The notes beneath the pieces were generated by a model. The model was not told the origin of the DNA, made no database searches, and saw only the letters and a list, made by a program, of their open reading frames with translations. A program made the position numbers and the translations under genes. Below, piece after piece: positions 1 through 5,216 of a stretch of 5,216 nt of DNA (the first letter of the stretch is position 1; each line of letters opens with the position of its first letter). Source of the DNA: Candidatus Troglogloeales bacterium. Lineage in GTDB: Bacteria; Nitrospirota; Nitrospiria; SBBL01; SBBT01. The stretch spans positions 1 through 5,216 of the forward strand of contig SBBT01000119.1 in NCBI GenBank assembly GCA_005239595.1, in the 5' to 3' direction.

Positions 1-258
1 GTCGTCGAGACATTTGCGTTTCGACAGGCTAATCGGTCACTTGTAGATCATGTCCTAGGTGATGATATTTTCGACAAGGTGGCACAACACCGGTTGAATC
101 GATCCGAAAAAGATTATTTTATCTACTTGGCCGACATAGAAGAAGAAGAGCTTCTCGCGGTCCAAAATGCCACCCCTTCAGCCCAGACAAAAATCGGACA
201 TCTACTGAAAAACATCAGAGAGGCACGGACCATTTTGAGAAAAGGGATCTTCTCGTAG
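1..258 (+). CDS. C-terminal fragment of unrecognised protein (5' end outside window)
   Basis: Frame 1 is open from the first base to a TAG at 256-258, immediately followed by a second in-frame TAG at 259-261. The 85 visible residues are soluble and mostly predicted helical, with no transmembrane stretch. A central acidic run (DIEEEELLAV, about residues 45-54) is followed by a basic C-terminal segment (KNIREARTILRKGIFS). No motif places it in a family, so I give no function. The start must lie left of the window, because there is no ATG or plausible ribosome binding site inside the fragment. It converges on the aminopeptidase gene to its right. The double stop and uninterrupted frame support a real coding end; a chance open frame of this size remains possible. 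Confidence 0.55.
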   Translation, partial: VVETFAFRQANRSLVDHVLGDDIFDKVAQHRLNRSEKDYFIYLADIEEEELLAVQNATPSAQTKIGHLLKNIREARTILRKGIFS

Positions 259-302
259 TAGAGAAGGGGACCCCGTGCAGACAGGGTCTTCGGGTCACCG
301 AA
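249..302. terminator. cluster of small inverted repeats in convergent gap, possible terminator
   Basis: Three short stems sit between two converging genes. CTTCTC (249-254) pairs with GAGAAG (261-266), with the tandem stop codons in the loop. GACCC (269-273) pairs with GGGTC (284-288). TTCGG (289-293) pairs with CCGAA (298-302) around a GTCA loop. Position between convergent genes suggests transcription termination, but there is no uridine tract on either strand, so none is a canonical intrinsic terminator. The first stem lies partly inside the upstream coding end. The function is inferred from position only. Confidence 0.22.
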
Positions 303-320
303 TAACCGATTGATTCTTGT

Positions 321-2858
321 CTATACTTTTTGAACAAGCCAATCCGATAATGGCTTTCGGCAGCGCTCTTTAAACTCGATACCAAGCTCCATAAACTCTA
401 ACGTTTGGGCCAGTGCCCGTTCTGCGGCAGCCACCCTATTTTCTGGTGCATTAAAAAATTGCGAAACTTCTATCTGCATGTCGCGCCGCCAGAGATGCCG
501 GGCCCCCTGAATCATCCGCTGTGCGCCGACACTCCCCCCTTTTTCTTTCAAGTCTCTCCACCGGCCTTTAATAAAGGCCCAGACAACCTCTTGTACCGGG
601 GGGCTTGCCAAAAGATACCGCACCGGCTTCCATACATCCTGTGAACGCACCAAATCCGACAGAGAAAACTCCAACAACTGCTGCGCCAAAGGGGGCTTTG
701 GAAAATCAGCCAACGCCATTAAATAGCGGTCGCGTTCTTCGGGAGTGGTGCTGGTTTTAAATTTATTCAGATAGGTATCAAACCGTGTCCCTCCATCTAT
801 CCTGGCGCAGAGCCGGGTCAGCGGTGTCGCAAGCGTCGGATCCAGCGATGCGGGCCTTGCCCAGTAGCGCTGCTGCCGGCGCGGGAGTTCGGCCATAATC
901 TCCTCATCGTAGGCAAGTGCCCCCAATGTCCAGAGAACGGCCGAACGGGTTAACTTTCGCTCATCGTCTTCATCCTCTTTTAAATCCCATCCTAATTCCT
1001 CCCAGAGAGGACAAAAGAGATTAGAAACCAGCCTGGCAAATCGGGGGCGATCTTCCACAAGAACGATTTGATTGTAAAGGGTTTCCAGATACGATCCCAA
1101 CGCCTCCACCACCACGCGGGTCTTATCTCCTTTAAATCGGCATAGCGACTCCATAAAATCGGGTATGGATAGCTCACCGCTGATGCAAAGCGCCCATAGG
1201 TGATTTAACAAACCAATCCGCTCGGCGGGAACAAGCACATCAGGAATAACCGATCCCAGTCTCTCTCTTAGCGCAGGGTCATAACCGACTCTTAAGAAAC
1301 CGCTTTCCTCCGTGTTACCATAGAGCCATTCGATATTCCCCTTCCCTGGCAACAGAAGAGAAGTCGTCTGCTCTTTGAGTAATATCCTCTGGTGATGCTC
1401 ACCATCGGCATCCCGATATTTGAAAGTAAAAGGGATGTTCCAGAGGGTAGAATCGGCTTGTAAACCAGCGGCAAAAAATCGCCGCTGCGCCAGTATAACT
1501 TCCCGTTGGCTTAAAGCGTTGATGATCACCATTGGAAAACCGGCCTGGGTAAACCAATCCTGGGCAATTTGGGCAACTGGTTGGCCGGAAGAGATCGATA
1601 GCGCCTTCCAGAGGGCATCTGCCGCTACATTTTGGAACTGGTGTTCCTTCACATATTGGCGGATTCCCTGGCGGAAAGGGCCTTCTCCCAGAAAATGCTC
1701 GATCATCCTAAGACAGGCCGCCCCCTTCTCGTAGGTTAAGGCATCAAACATCTCTTCAATCTGGGCCGCGCTTTCCACATGCGCAAAAATAGCCCTTGTG
1801 CTCTTTAAGGCGTCCACCGAGAGTGGAACCTGCTTTTCCTGTTGAAATTCCAACCAAGCATTCCACTCGGGCATCCACTGATCTACGATTTTACAGGCAA
1901 GCCAGGTGGCAAACGCCTCATTCAGCCAGAGATCGTCCCACCAGGCCATCGTTACTAAATTTCCAAACCATTGGTGGACAATTTCATGGGTAATGACATT
2001 AGCAACGGCCCGCTTTGTCCCCGTGGAAGCAAGTGCTTCATCCAATAAGAGCCGAGAGTCGCGGAAAAAGATTGCCCCCCAGTTTTCCATTGCCCCCATC
2101 GCAAAATCTGGCACCGCCACCAGGTCTAACTTCGGGTACGGATAGGGAAGATCAAAATAATCATTCAAAAGGGGGAGCACCCCCGATGTTACCTGTAAGG
2201 CAAAGGACGATAAATGAAGCTGTCCAGGTATCGCCCATACCGAGACGCGCGTATTGCCTACCTTTATCTCTTTCTGTTCAAGCCGTGCCACACCCAGGCA
2301 GAGGAGATAGGTCGACATTTTGGGGGTCTCTTCAAAGATGACCATCTTCGTCTTTCCATCGGTCTCTTCTTTGATGGCCGGCATATTGGAGATCGCCGTC
2401 AGGTGCGTCGGAAGGGTCACGGAGAGTTTAAACCGGGCCTTCATCCCAGGCTCGTCGAAACAGGGAAACATGCGCCGGGCGTCGGTCGCTTCAAACTGCG
2501 TAAAGGCATAGACCTCATTATTAGCATGGGACTCGTAAAGACCGCGCAATTGCTTGTTCAAGCTTCCAGAAAAAGAAAGAAAAAGACGTTCGGTCCCCGC
2601 CGGAGTCGGGCTTGCAAAGTGAAGCGTCACCGTTTCATTCGCCGAATCGGGAGCAACATGGGCATGATCGCCGTTTCCCCTTGCGGCGTCCTCAATTTTA
2701 AGCTCCAGGGCATGAAGGGTAACGGCTTCCATCGGCCTTGTCAGCTGAACGTCAATCGCCACATCGCCTAAGAAGCACCGTTGTTCCAAATCGATTGTTA
2801 AACGGATCTCATAAGTGATAGGCCGGACATAATCCGGCAATCGTCCTGCTATAAGCAT
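321..2858 (-). CDS. M1 family zinc aminopeptidase (PSA/ERAP/tricorn-factor type)
   Basis: This 845-residue enzyme removes N-terminal amino acids from peptides, acting late in protein turnover. It has no signal peptide, so it is probably cytosolic. The N-terminal beta domain (about 1-200) carries QFEATDARRMFPCFDEP at 121-137. The exopeptidase motif GAMEN is at 255-259. The zinc site HEIVH (291-295) with NEAF (313-316) gives H291, H295 and E314 as ligands and E292 as catalytic base, with the correct 18-residue spacer. The transition-state tyrosine is Y376 in LTYEKGA. ESGFLRVGYD (518-527) opens an ERAP1-like C-terminal helical domain. Length and this C-terminus fit the eukaryotic PSA/archaeal F2-F3 branch better than E. 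coli PepN, so I withhold pepN. The ATG at 2856-2858 is chosen because GGAG lies 9 bases upstream, inside the end of the EVE gene, whose stop is only two bases away. It is the last gene of a three-gene operon, and all catalytic residues are intact. Confidence 0.96.
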   Translation of the reverse strand: MLIAGRLPDYVRPITYEIRLTIDLEQRCFLGDVAIDVQLTRPMEAVTLHALELKIEDAARGNGDHAHVAPDSANETVTLHFASPTPAGTERLFLSFSGSLNKQLRGLYESHANNEVYAFTQFEATDARRMFPCFDEPGMKARFKLSVTLPTHLTAISNMPAIKEETDGKTKMVIFEETPKMSTYLLCLGVARLEQKEIKVGNTRVSVWAIPGQLHLSSFALQVTSGVLPLLNDYFDLPYPYPKLDLVAVPDFAMGAMENWGAIFFRDSRLLLDEALASTGTKRAVANVITHEIVHQWFGNLVTMAWWDDLWLNEAFATWLACKIVDQWMPEWNAWLEFQQEKQVPLSVDALKSTRAIFAHVESAAQIEEMFDALTYEKGAACLRMIEHFLGEGPFRQGIRQYVKEHQFQNVAADALWKALSISSGQPVAQIAQDWFTQAGFPMVIINALSQREVILAQRRFFAAGLQADSTLWNIPFTFKYRDADGEHHQRILLKEQTTSLLLPGKGNIEWLYGNTEESGFLRVGYDPALRERLGSVIPDVLVPAERIGLLNHLWALCISGELSIPDFMESLCRFKGDKTRVVVEALGSYLETLYNQIVLVEDRPRFARLVSNLFCPLWEELGWDLKEDEDDERKLTRSAVLWTLGALAYDEEIMAELPRRQQRYWARPASLDPTLATPLTRLCARIDGGTRFDTYLNKFKTSTTPEERDRYLMALADFPKPPLAQQLLEFSLSDLVRSQDVWKPVRYLLASPPVQEVVWAFIKGRWRDLKEKGGSVGAQRMIQGARHLWRRDMQIEVSQFFNAPENRVAAAERALAQTLEFMELGIEFKERCRKPLSDWLVQKV

Positions 2859-2860
2859 TT

Positions 2861-3331
2861 TTATCTACTCCATTCGGGAAGGCGCACGATGATCTCCCAC
2901 TCGGCAGGGGCAACAGGCTGCACCGATAGACGGACCCCTTTTTGCACCACCATCATCTTTTCCAATGCGGAAATCCCTTTTAATTTCCTTAACGTAATCA
3001 CTTCGCGACAGGCTTTTACAAATTCCACATCGACCATATACCAGGTCGGGTTTGCGGGAATACTTTTAGGATCGTAATGCCGATCGTTAGAGTCCCACGC
3101 CGTATAATCGGGATAACTTTCCTTGACAATCACTGCCATACCGGCAATACCCACCGGTTCGATGTTGCTGTGATAAAACAGCACCCCATCCCCGACGCGC
3201 ATGTGATCTCGCATAAAATTGCGTGCCTGATAATTTCTCACGCCGTCCCAGCAGGTAACCTTATCCTTTCGTAACATCTCAATGGAATACTCGTTCGGTT
3301 CCGATTTCATTAACCAATATTGTTTTCCCAT
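2861..3331 (-). CDS. EVE domain protein (THYN1-like)
   Basis: This 156-residue protein is a single EVE domain, a PUA-like fold known to recognise modified bases in nucleic acids; the human relative is THYN1. Visible family signatures are YWLMKSEP (5-12), WDGVRNYQARN (28-38), the strand VGDGVLFYHS (46-55), GIAGMAVIVKESYPD (61-75), WYMVDVEF (97-104) and RLSVQPV (134-140). Its length equals that of typical stand-alone bacterial EVE proteins, so it is complete with no fused partner domain. The ATG at 3329-3331 directly abuts the TAA of the NlpC/P60 gene (TAAATG). An AGGA ribosome binding site, eight bases upstream inside that gene, implies translational coupling. The aminopeptidase starts two bases downstream. 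The natural ligand is unknown; a role in binding modified RNA or DNA is family knowledge and is not shown by this context. Confidence 0.93.
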   Translation of the reverse strand: MGKQYWLMKSEPNEYSIEMLRKDKVTCWDGVRNYQARNFMRDHMRVGDGVLFYHSNIEPVGIAGMAVIVKESYPDYTAWDSNDRHYDPKSIPANPTWYMVDVEFVKACREVITLRKLKGISALEKMMVVQKGVRLSVQPVAPAEWEIIVRLPEWSR

Positions 3332-3847
3332 TTAAATAATCCTGCGCGCCCCTTGATACCGACTTTTCCAATAGAAAATATCTATATTTTGGATATTTAC
3401 AACCCCGTTTGTGCTGGGGGCATGGATGAACCTCCCCCCGCCGATATAAATACCGATATGAAATTGCCTTTTCTCCCGAATCCAGAAATAGACGAGATCG
3501 GCCGGTCTGAGATGGGATCGGGAAACGGCCTTTCCCATTTCAATTTGATCCACTGTCAGACGCGGAAGTTTCTTTCCAATCGCTTCACGAAACACATAGG
3601 CCACATAACCGCTGCAATCAAAGCCATCGGGGGTTTCCCCTCCCCATTTATAAGGGATCCCCAAAAGGTCATGCGCGGTCTCCAAGACACTTTCTCTCTC
3701 GGAGTTAAGGAATTTTTTTTCAGGTTTTGAAAGAAGAGAATAATCAACCGACCGTCCGCCACCGCAGCCGGCCAGGATCAACAACAATACGGCAACCGAA
3801 CCGAAACATTTTATATGGAAATAGAATTGGCTTTTATGATGGCCTAT
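3332..3847 (-). CDS. NlpC/P60 family cell-wall peptidase, probable lipoprotein; start codon unusual
   Basis: This is a papain-like peptidoglycan endopeptidase that would cut stem-peptide bonds in the envelope. The catalytic cysteine is in DGFDCSGYVAYVF, the histidine in FHIGIYIGGG, and the third polar residue is the histidine of FIHAP. These are C78, H130 and H142 of 171 residues counted from the upstream start, and the spacing is normal. The N-terminus reads VLLLILAGC, a lipobox with Cys28 as the lipidation site. Start choice is unusual. A TTG at 3785-3787 would leave only MLLILAGC with no basic region and no ribosome binding site. The upstream frame is open to a TAA at 3875-3877 without ATG, GTG or TTG. 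A perfect AAGGAG (3854-3859) sits six bases before an in-frame ATA (3845-3847) that yields a complete signal peptide (MGHHKSQFYF, then a hydrophobic core). I therefore annotate from ATA; TTG at 3787 (151 residues) is the conservative alternative. It is the first gene of the operon with EVE and aminopeptidase. The domain call is firm and the start is not. Confidence 0.9.
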   Translation of the reverse strand: MGHHKSQFYFHIKCFGSVAVLLLILAGCGGGRSVDYSLLSKPEKKFLNSERESVLETAHDLLGIPYKWGGETPDGFDCSGYVAYVFREAIGKKLPRLTVDQIEMGKAVSRSHLRPADLVYFWIREKRQFHIGIYIGGGRFIHAPSTNGVVNIQNIDIFYWKSRYQGARRII

Positions 3848-3855
3848 GCTATTCT
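3827..3855 (+). promoter_or_regulatory. candidate sigma70-type promoter for ArsC/Spx-family gene
   Basis: TTGGCT (3827-3832) and TATTCT (3850-3855), 17 bases apart, form a plausible -35/-10 pair. A start point near 3862 would leave a leader of about 20 bases that includes the GAGGG at 3879-3883. It lies over the signal-peptide codons and ribosome binding site of the divergent lipoprotein gene. The match is by eye and moderate. Confidence 0.3.
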
Positions 3856-3859
3856 CCTT
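3854..3859 (-). promoter_or_regulatory. strong ribosome binding site for NlpC/P60 gene
   Basis: AAGGAG on the minus strand is a full match to the anti-Shine-Dalgarno core. It lies six bases before the in-frame ATA at 3847-3845. No ATG, GTG or TTG start of any frame lies at a suitable distance, so it argues that translation of the lipoprotein begins here and not at the TTG 60 bases further on. Confidence 0.6.
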
Positions 3860-3883
3860 CCAGCGCTTTTCTAATTATGAGGG

Positions 3884-4252
3884 ATGCCCGTGTTGACTTT
3901 TTATCATTATGCAAAATGTACAACCTGCATCAAGGCCAAGAAATACCTTATCAAGGCAGGCCACTCTCTAAAGGAGATTGACATTACCACGCAACCTCCT
4001 TCTATTGAAACGCTAAAGAACCTTCTTCAAAGAAGCGGCCGCTCCCTCACCGACTTCCTAAACCGAAGCGGCGCGCAGTATCGCGATCTGAACATGAAGG
4101 AGAAGGCGAAAAGACTCTCAACCGACGAGATAATTCACCTCCTTTCCTCCAATGGGAGGCTCATCAAACGACCTATTGTGACAGATGGGAAAAAGGTTAC
4201 CGTCGGCTTCAACGAAGCCGATTTCAACACCACTTGGTCGCGCCACCCATAG
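3884..4252 (+). CDS. ArsC/Spx/YffB family thioredoxin-fold protein
   Basis: The 122-residue protein belongs to the ArsC-like (arsenate reductase/Spx) family. KCTTCIKAKKYL carries a CxxC (C12, C15) at the start of helix 1. DITTQPPS (33-40) is the family's D-(I/L)-x-x-x-P-P-S segment. NRSGAQYRDLN (60-70) and LIKRPIV (93-99) follow, the latter containing the conserved Arg96 that binds oxyanion in ArsC. Members reduce arsenate using thiols or, like Spx, serve as redox-sensing regulators. The CxxC and small size resemble the Spx/YffB-type members more than E. coli ArsC, and no arsenic gene is nearby, so substrate and role stay open. GAGGG (3879-3883) touches the ATG, which is poor geometry; the GTG at 3890-3892, six bases away and in frame, may be the true start (120 residues). 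It is transcribed alone, divergent from the lipoprotein operon and convergent with the ACT gene. Confidence 0.9.
   Translation: MPVLTFYHYAKCTTCIKAKKYLIKAGHSLKEIDITTQPPSIETLKNLLQRSGRSLTDFLNRSGAQYRDLNMKEKAKRLSTDEIIHLLSSNGRLIKRPIVTDGKKVTVGFNEADFNTTWSRHP
3906..3933 (-). promoter_or_regulatory. candidate sigma70-type promoter for the NlpC/P60-EVE-aminopeptidase operon
   Basis: On the minus strand TTGATG (3928-3933) and CATAAT (3906-3911) are separated by 16 bases. They match the -35 and -10 consensus at four and five of six positions. Transcription would start near 3899 and give a leader of about 50 bases before the putative start codon. The elements lie inside the first codons of the divergent ArsC-like gene, so the two transcripts would overlap head to head. 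It was found by eye only. Confidence 0.3.
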
Positions 4253-4261
4253 ATTGCCCGT

Positions 4262-4282
4262 AAAAGTCTATATGAGACTTTT
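4262..4282. terminator. bidirectional terminator-like hairpin between convergent genes
   Basis: AAAAGTCT (4262-4269) and AGACTTTT (4275-4282) form a perfect 8-bp stem around the five-base loop ATATG. Each strand ends the stem with a short run of T, so it could terminate both the ArsC-like gene, whose stop is at 4250-4252, and the opposing ACT gene, whose TGA begins in its last base. The stem is AT-rich and the T run is only four long, so termination may be partial. Confidence 0.5.
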
Positions 4283-4686
4283 CACTGTCCCTTGAGTATC
4301 TGACGGAGCTTTTCGAGATCTTTCTCGTCACACCAGACGTAGGCGGAATAACGCGCTTCAAACCCCATCGCATCAACCGCGTGAAGGTTGATTCCTTCCT
4401 GGGCAATCCGATCGAGGGTTTCAGACAACACCCCCGCGCGATCTTCACCGGTCAGGTGAAAACAGGATCCCTCACGCACCCTCCAACCGGTTCCTTTTAT
4501 AGCCCTTCTAAATGAAATAGGATCTCGTGGAATCGCGATAATCTCCGCATTGCCACGCCCCATTCCGAATCCCCAAACTCCTGCCAGATTAATGTTGTGT
4601 TTCAACATGACCTTTGCAAAACGGGCAAGTTCTCCGGATTGATCTTCCGTCGCGATTGCGAAATACGTTGCTCTCGTAGTATCCAT
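4282..4686 (-). CDS. tandem ACT-domain protein, likely amino-acid-binding regulator
   Basis: The 134-residue protein consists of two ACT domains, about residues 7-65 and 74-131. The internal duplication is visible: TEDQSGELARFAKVMLKHNIN (13-33, first copy) aligns with TGEDRAGVLSETLDRIAQEGIN (79-100, second copy), each followed by a short L-x-(G/A)-V strand ending in GF. ACT domains bind small ligands, commonly amino acids, and control enzymes or regulators. No catalytic or DNA-binding domain is attached, so the protein would act as a free-standing sensor; its ligand and partner are unknown. The ATG at 4684-4686 is preceded by AAGGA five bases away, so this start is well supported. The gene appears monocistronic, with a candidate terminator at its stop and a dyad about 57 bases upstream of the start. 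Confidence 0.88.
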   Translation of the reverse strand: MDTTRATYFAIATEDQSGELARFAKVMLKHNINLAGVWGFGMGRGNAEIIAIPRDPISFRRAIKGTGWRVREGSCFHLTGEDRAGVLSETLDRIAQEGINLHAVDAMGFEARYSAYVWCDEKDLEKLRQILKGQ

Positions 4687-4742
4687 TCTCTTCCTTTAAT
4701 TATTTGAGGAAAACCGTTTTAGCATGGCACGCACTCCCCTAC

Positions 4743-4758
4743 GCTCGTGGGCACGAGC
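4743..4758. repeat. perfect 7-bp dyad, possible operator
   Basis: GCTCGTG (4743-4749) and CACGAGC (4752-4758) are perfect reverse complements separated by GG. The two-base spacer suits a dimeric protein-binding site better than an RNA hairpin, although a 6-bp stem with a four-base loop is also possible. It lies 57 bases upstream of the ACT-domain gene and could control it; alternatively it is a remnant of the neighbouring mobile element. The rest of 4687-4830 shows only the ACT gene's ribosome binding site and no convincing promoter. Confidence 0.4.
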
Positions 4759-4830
4759 AAGAAGACAAATCCTACCCAAAATACTGGTAGACAAGATACC
4801 GGAATCAGGACAAAAAGGCAAACTTTATTC

Positions 4831-5216
4831 TCATCTGTACTGACCATGATAACGTAAAATGAGCCACTTAGGGGGGTTCGATAAAGCAAAATAGGCCACC
4901 CCTATCCAATGATCTTGTATAAGCGGTTGGACCGAAACACAGGAGGAAGGATGGTAAAAGTGGAAGTATAGTGGACCCCTAAATTTAGACAACGGTAAAA
5001 CAACGGTAAAATGGTAATTGGTATAGACATACGTACCACCTTTAGGGTTGGATTGTAGCTTTAGGAAGGCGTGGATGAGGCCTGCATATTCGATAACACT
5101 TTCCATCAGGAGAACCGGGAACTGAACAATATGCGCATGGATCATCGGGTCTTTTGCGTTTAACTTTTCCAAAGGAGTTTGTCCATTCATTCCAATGCCA
5201 TGATGCGGTTTGAAGA
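4831..5216 (-). CDS. C-terminal end of DDE integrase-type transposase (partial, start outside window)
   Basis: The minus-strand frame is open from the right edge of the window to a TGA at 4831-4833. It begins FKPHHGIGMNGQTPLEKLNA. This matches the end of the retroviral-integrase-like (rve) core of IS481- or IS3-type transposases, where a conserved (R/K)PHxG(L/I)...(T)PxE(K/R)L follows the catalytic glutamate. The ATG at 5188-5190 is internal to this conserved block and is not the gene's start. The DDE residues themselves lie outside the window. The last 40 or so codons before 4831 look unlike any transposase tail and run through a candidate element end near 4972. They are probably read-through into flanking DNA after loss of the native stop, so this may be a decayed copy. 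Family assignment between IS481 and IS3 cannot be settled here. Confidence 0.65.
   Translation of the reverse strand, partial: FKPHHGIGMNGQTPLEKLNAKDPMIHAHIVQFPVLLMESVIEYAGLIHAFLKLQSNPKGGTYVYTNYHFTVVLPLSKFRGPLYFHFYHPSSCVSVQPLIQDHWIGVAYFALSNPPKWLILRYHGQYR
4856..4899. repeat. imperfect 12-bp direct repeat pair
   Basis: AAAATGAGCCAC (4856-4867) and AAAATAGGCCAC (4888-4899) agree at 10 of 12 positions and start 32 bases apart. Comparable GCCAC-containing repeats occur at the ends of some IS21-like elements, so this could be a terminal fragment of a second insertion sequence lying next to the transposase remnant. No IstA or IstB coding sequence is visible. Chance similarity is a realistic alternative. 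Confidence 0.25.
4972..5018. repeat. tandem 11-bp repeats and candidate insertion-sequence end
   Basis: ACAACGGTAAA occurs twice head to tail (4989-4999 and 5000-5010) and is followed by a partial copy, ATGGTAA (5011-5017). Immediately left is TGGACCCCTAAATTTAGACA (4972-4991), which starts with the TG typical of IS termini and contains the palindrome CTAAATTTAG (4979-4988). Repeats next to a TG-starting end, inside the 3' part of a transposase frame, are what a subterminal transposase binding region would look like. The matching opposite end is outside the window, so the boundary is inferred. Confidence 0.4.

Noticed and set aside
2214..2771. Plus-strand open frame of 185 codons opposite the aminopeptidase N-terminal region
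   Set aside because: It lies wholly antisense to well-conserved M1 codons, has no ribosome binding site or recognisable motif, and its composition (Arg/His rich) is typical of an antisense shadow.
2861..3331. EVE protein as part of a DNA-modification or defence island
   Set aside because: No methyltransferase, nuclease or other defence gene is visible; neighbours are housekeeping-type peptidases.
3713..3720. Run of eight T (A8 on the coding strand) inside the NlpC/P60 gene as a possible programmed frameshift
   Set aside because: The zero frame continues intact through the catalytic motifs to a proper stop, and no useful alternative product follows from slippage.
3320..3730. Plus-strand open frame of 136 codons opposite the NlpC/P60 gene
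   Set aside because: It is antisense to the catalytic domain, which carries the family motifs; the plus-strand product has no motif and no ribosome binding site.
3803..3808. ATG at 3807-3805 of the minus strand as a start for the lipoprotein
   Set aside because: It is in a different frame from the NlpC/P60 domain, would need a frameshift, and lacks a ribosome binding site.
3884..4252. Arsenic resistance operon
   Set aside because: Only an ArsC-like fold is present; no ArsR, ArsB/Acr3 or other arsenic gene is in the window, and the CxxC type is shared with Spx-like proteins.
4989..5010. Beginning of a CRISPR array
   Set aside because: Two directly abutting 11-bp copies with no spacers are a short tandem repeat, not repeat-spacer units.

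Overview
The window looks like an ordinary chromosomal stretch from a Gram-negative-type bacterium that ends in a mobile-element fragment. An NlpC/P60 hydrolase with a lipoprotein signal, strong purine-rich ribosome binding sites and roughly balanced base composition all fit a diderm bacterium. Nothing in the sequence fixes the phylum; environmental lineages such as Nitrospirota or deltaproteobacteria-like groups would be a guess.

Layout, left to right. Positions 1-258 hold the C-terminal 85 codons of an unrecognised plus-strand gene. A short convergent gap (259-320) with several small inverted repeats follows. Positions 321-3847 hold a very compact minus-strand operon, transcribed right to left: an NlpC/P60 cell-wall peptidase lipoprotein, then an EVE-domain protein whose ATG directly abuts the previous stop codon, then an 845-residue cytosolic M1 zinc aminopeptidase starting two bases after the EVE stop. 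The divergent plus-strand gene at 3884-4252 encodes an ArsC/Spx-family thioredoxin-fold protein with a CxxC motif. It converges on a minus-strand gene (4282-4686) for a small protein made of two ACT domains; a perfect 8-bp inverted repeat between them can act as a bidirectional terminator. An intergenic stretch (4687-4830) contains a perfect 7+7 bp dyad. The right edge (4831-5216) is the C-terminal end of a minus-strand DDE integrase-type transposase, with tandem repeats and a candidate insertion-sequence end inside it.

How the genes relate: the operon's tight spacing implies co-transcription and probably translational coupling of a peptidoglycan hydrolase, a nucleic-acid-modification reader-type protein and a peptidase. 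No shared pathway is evident, so this may be housekeeping clustering. The most notable detail is the start of the NlpC/P60 gene. The only strong ribosome binding site with a complete signal peptide points to an ATA codon, because no ATG, GTG or upstream TTG exists in that frame. I see no convincing previously undescribed multi-gene system, no CRISPR array and no RNA gene.
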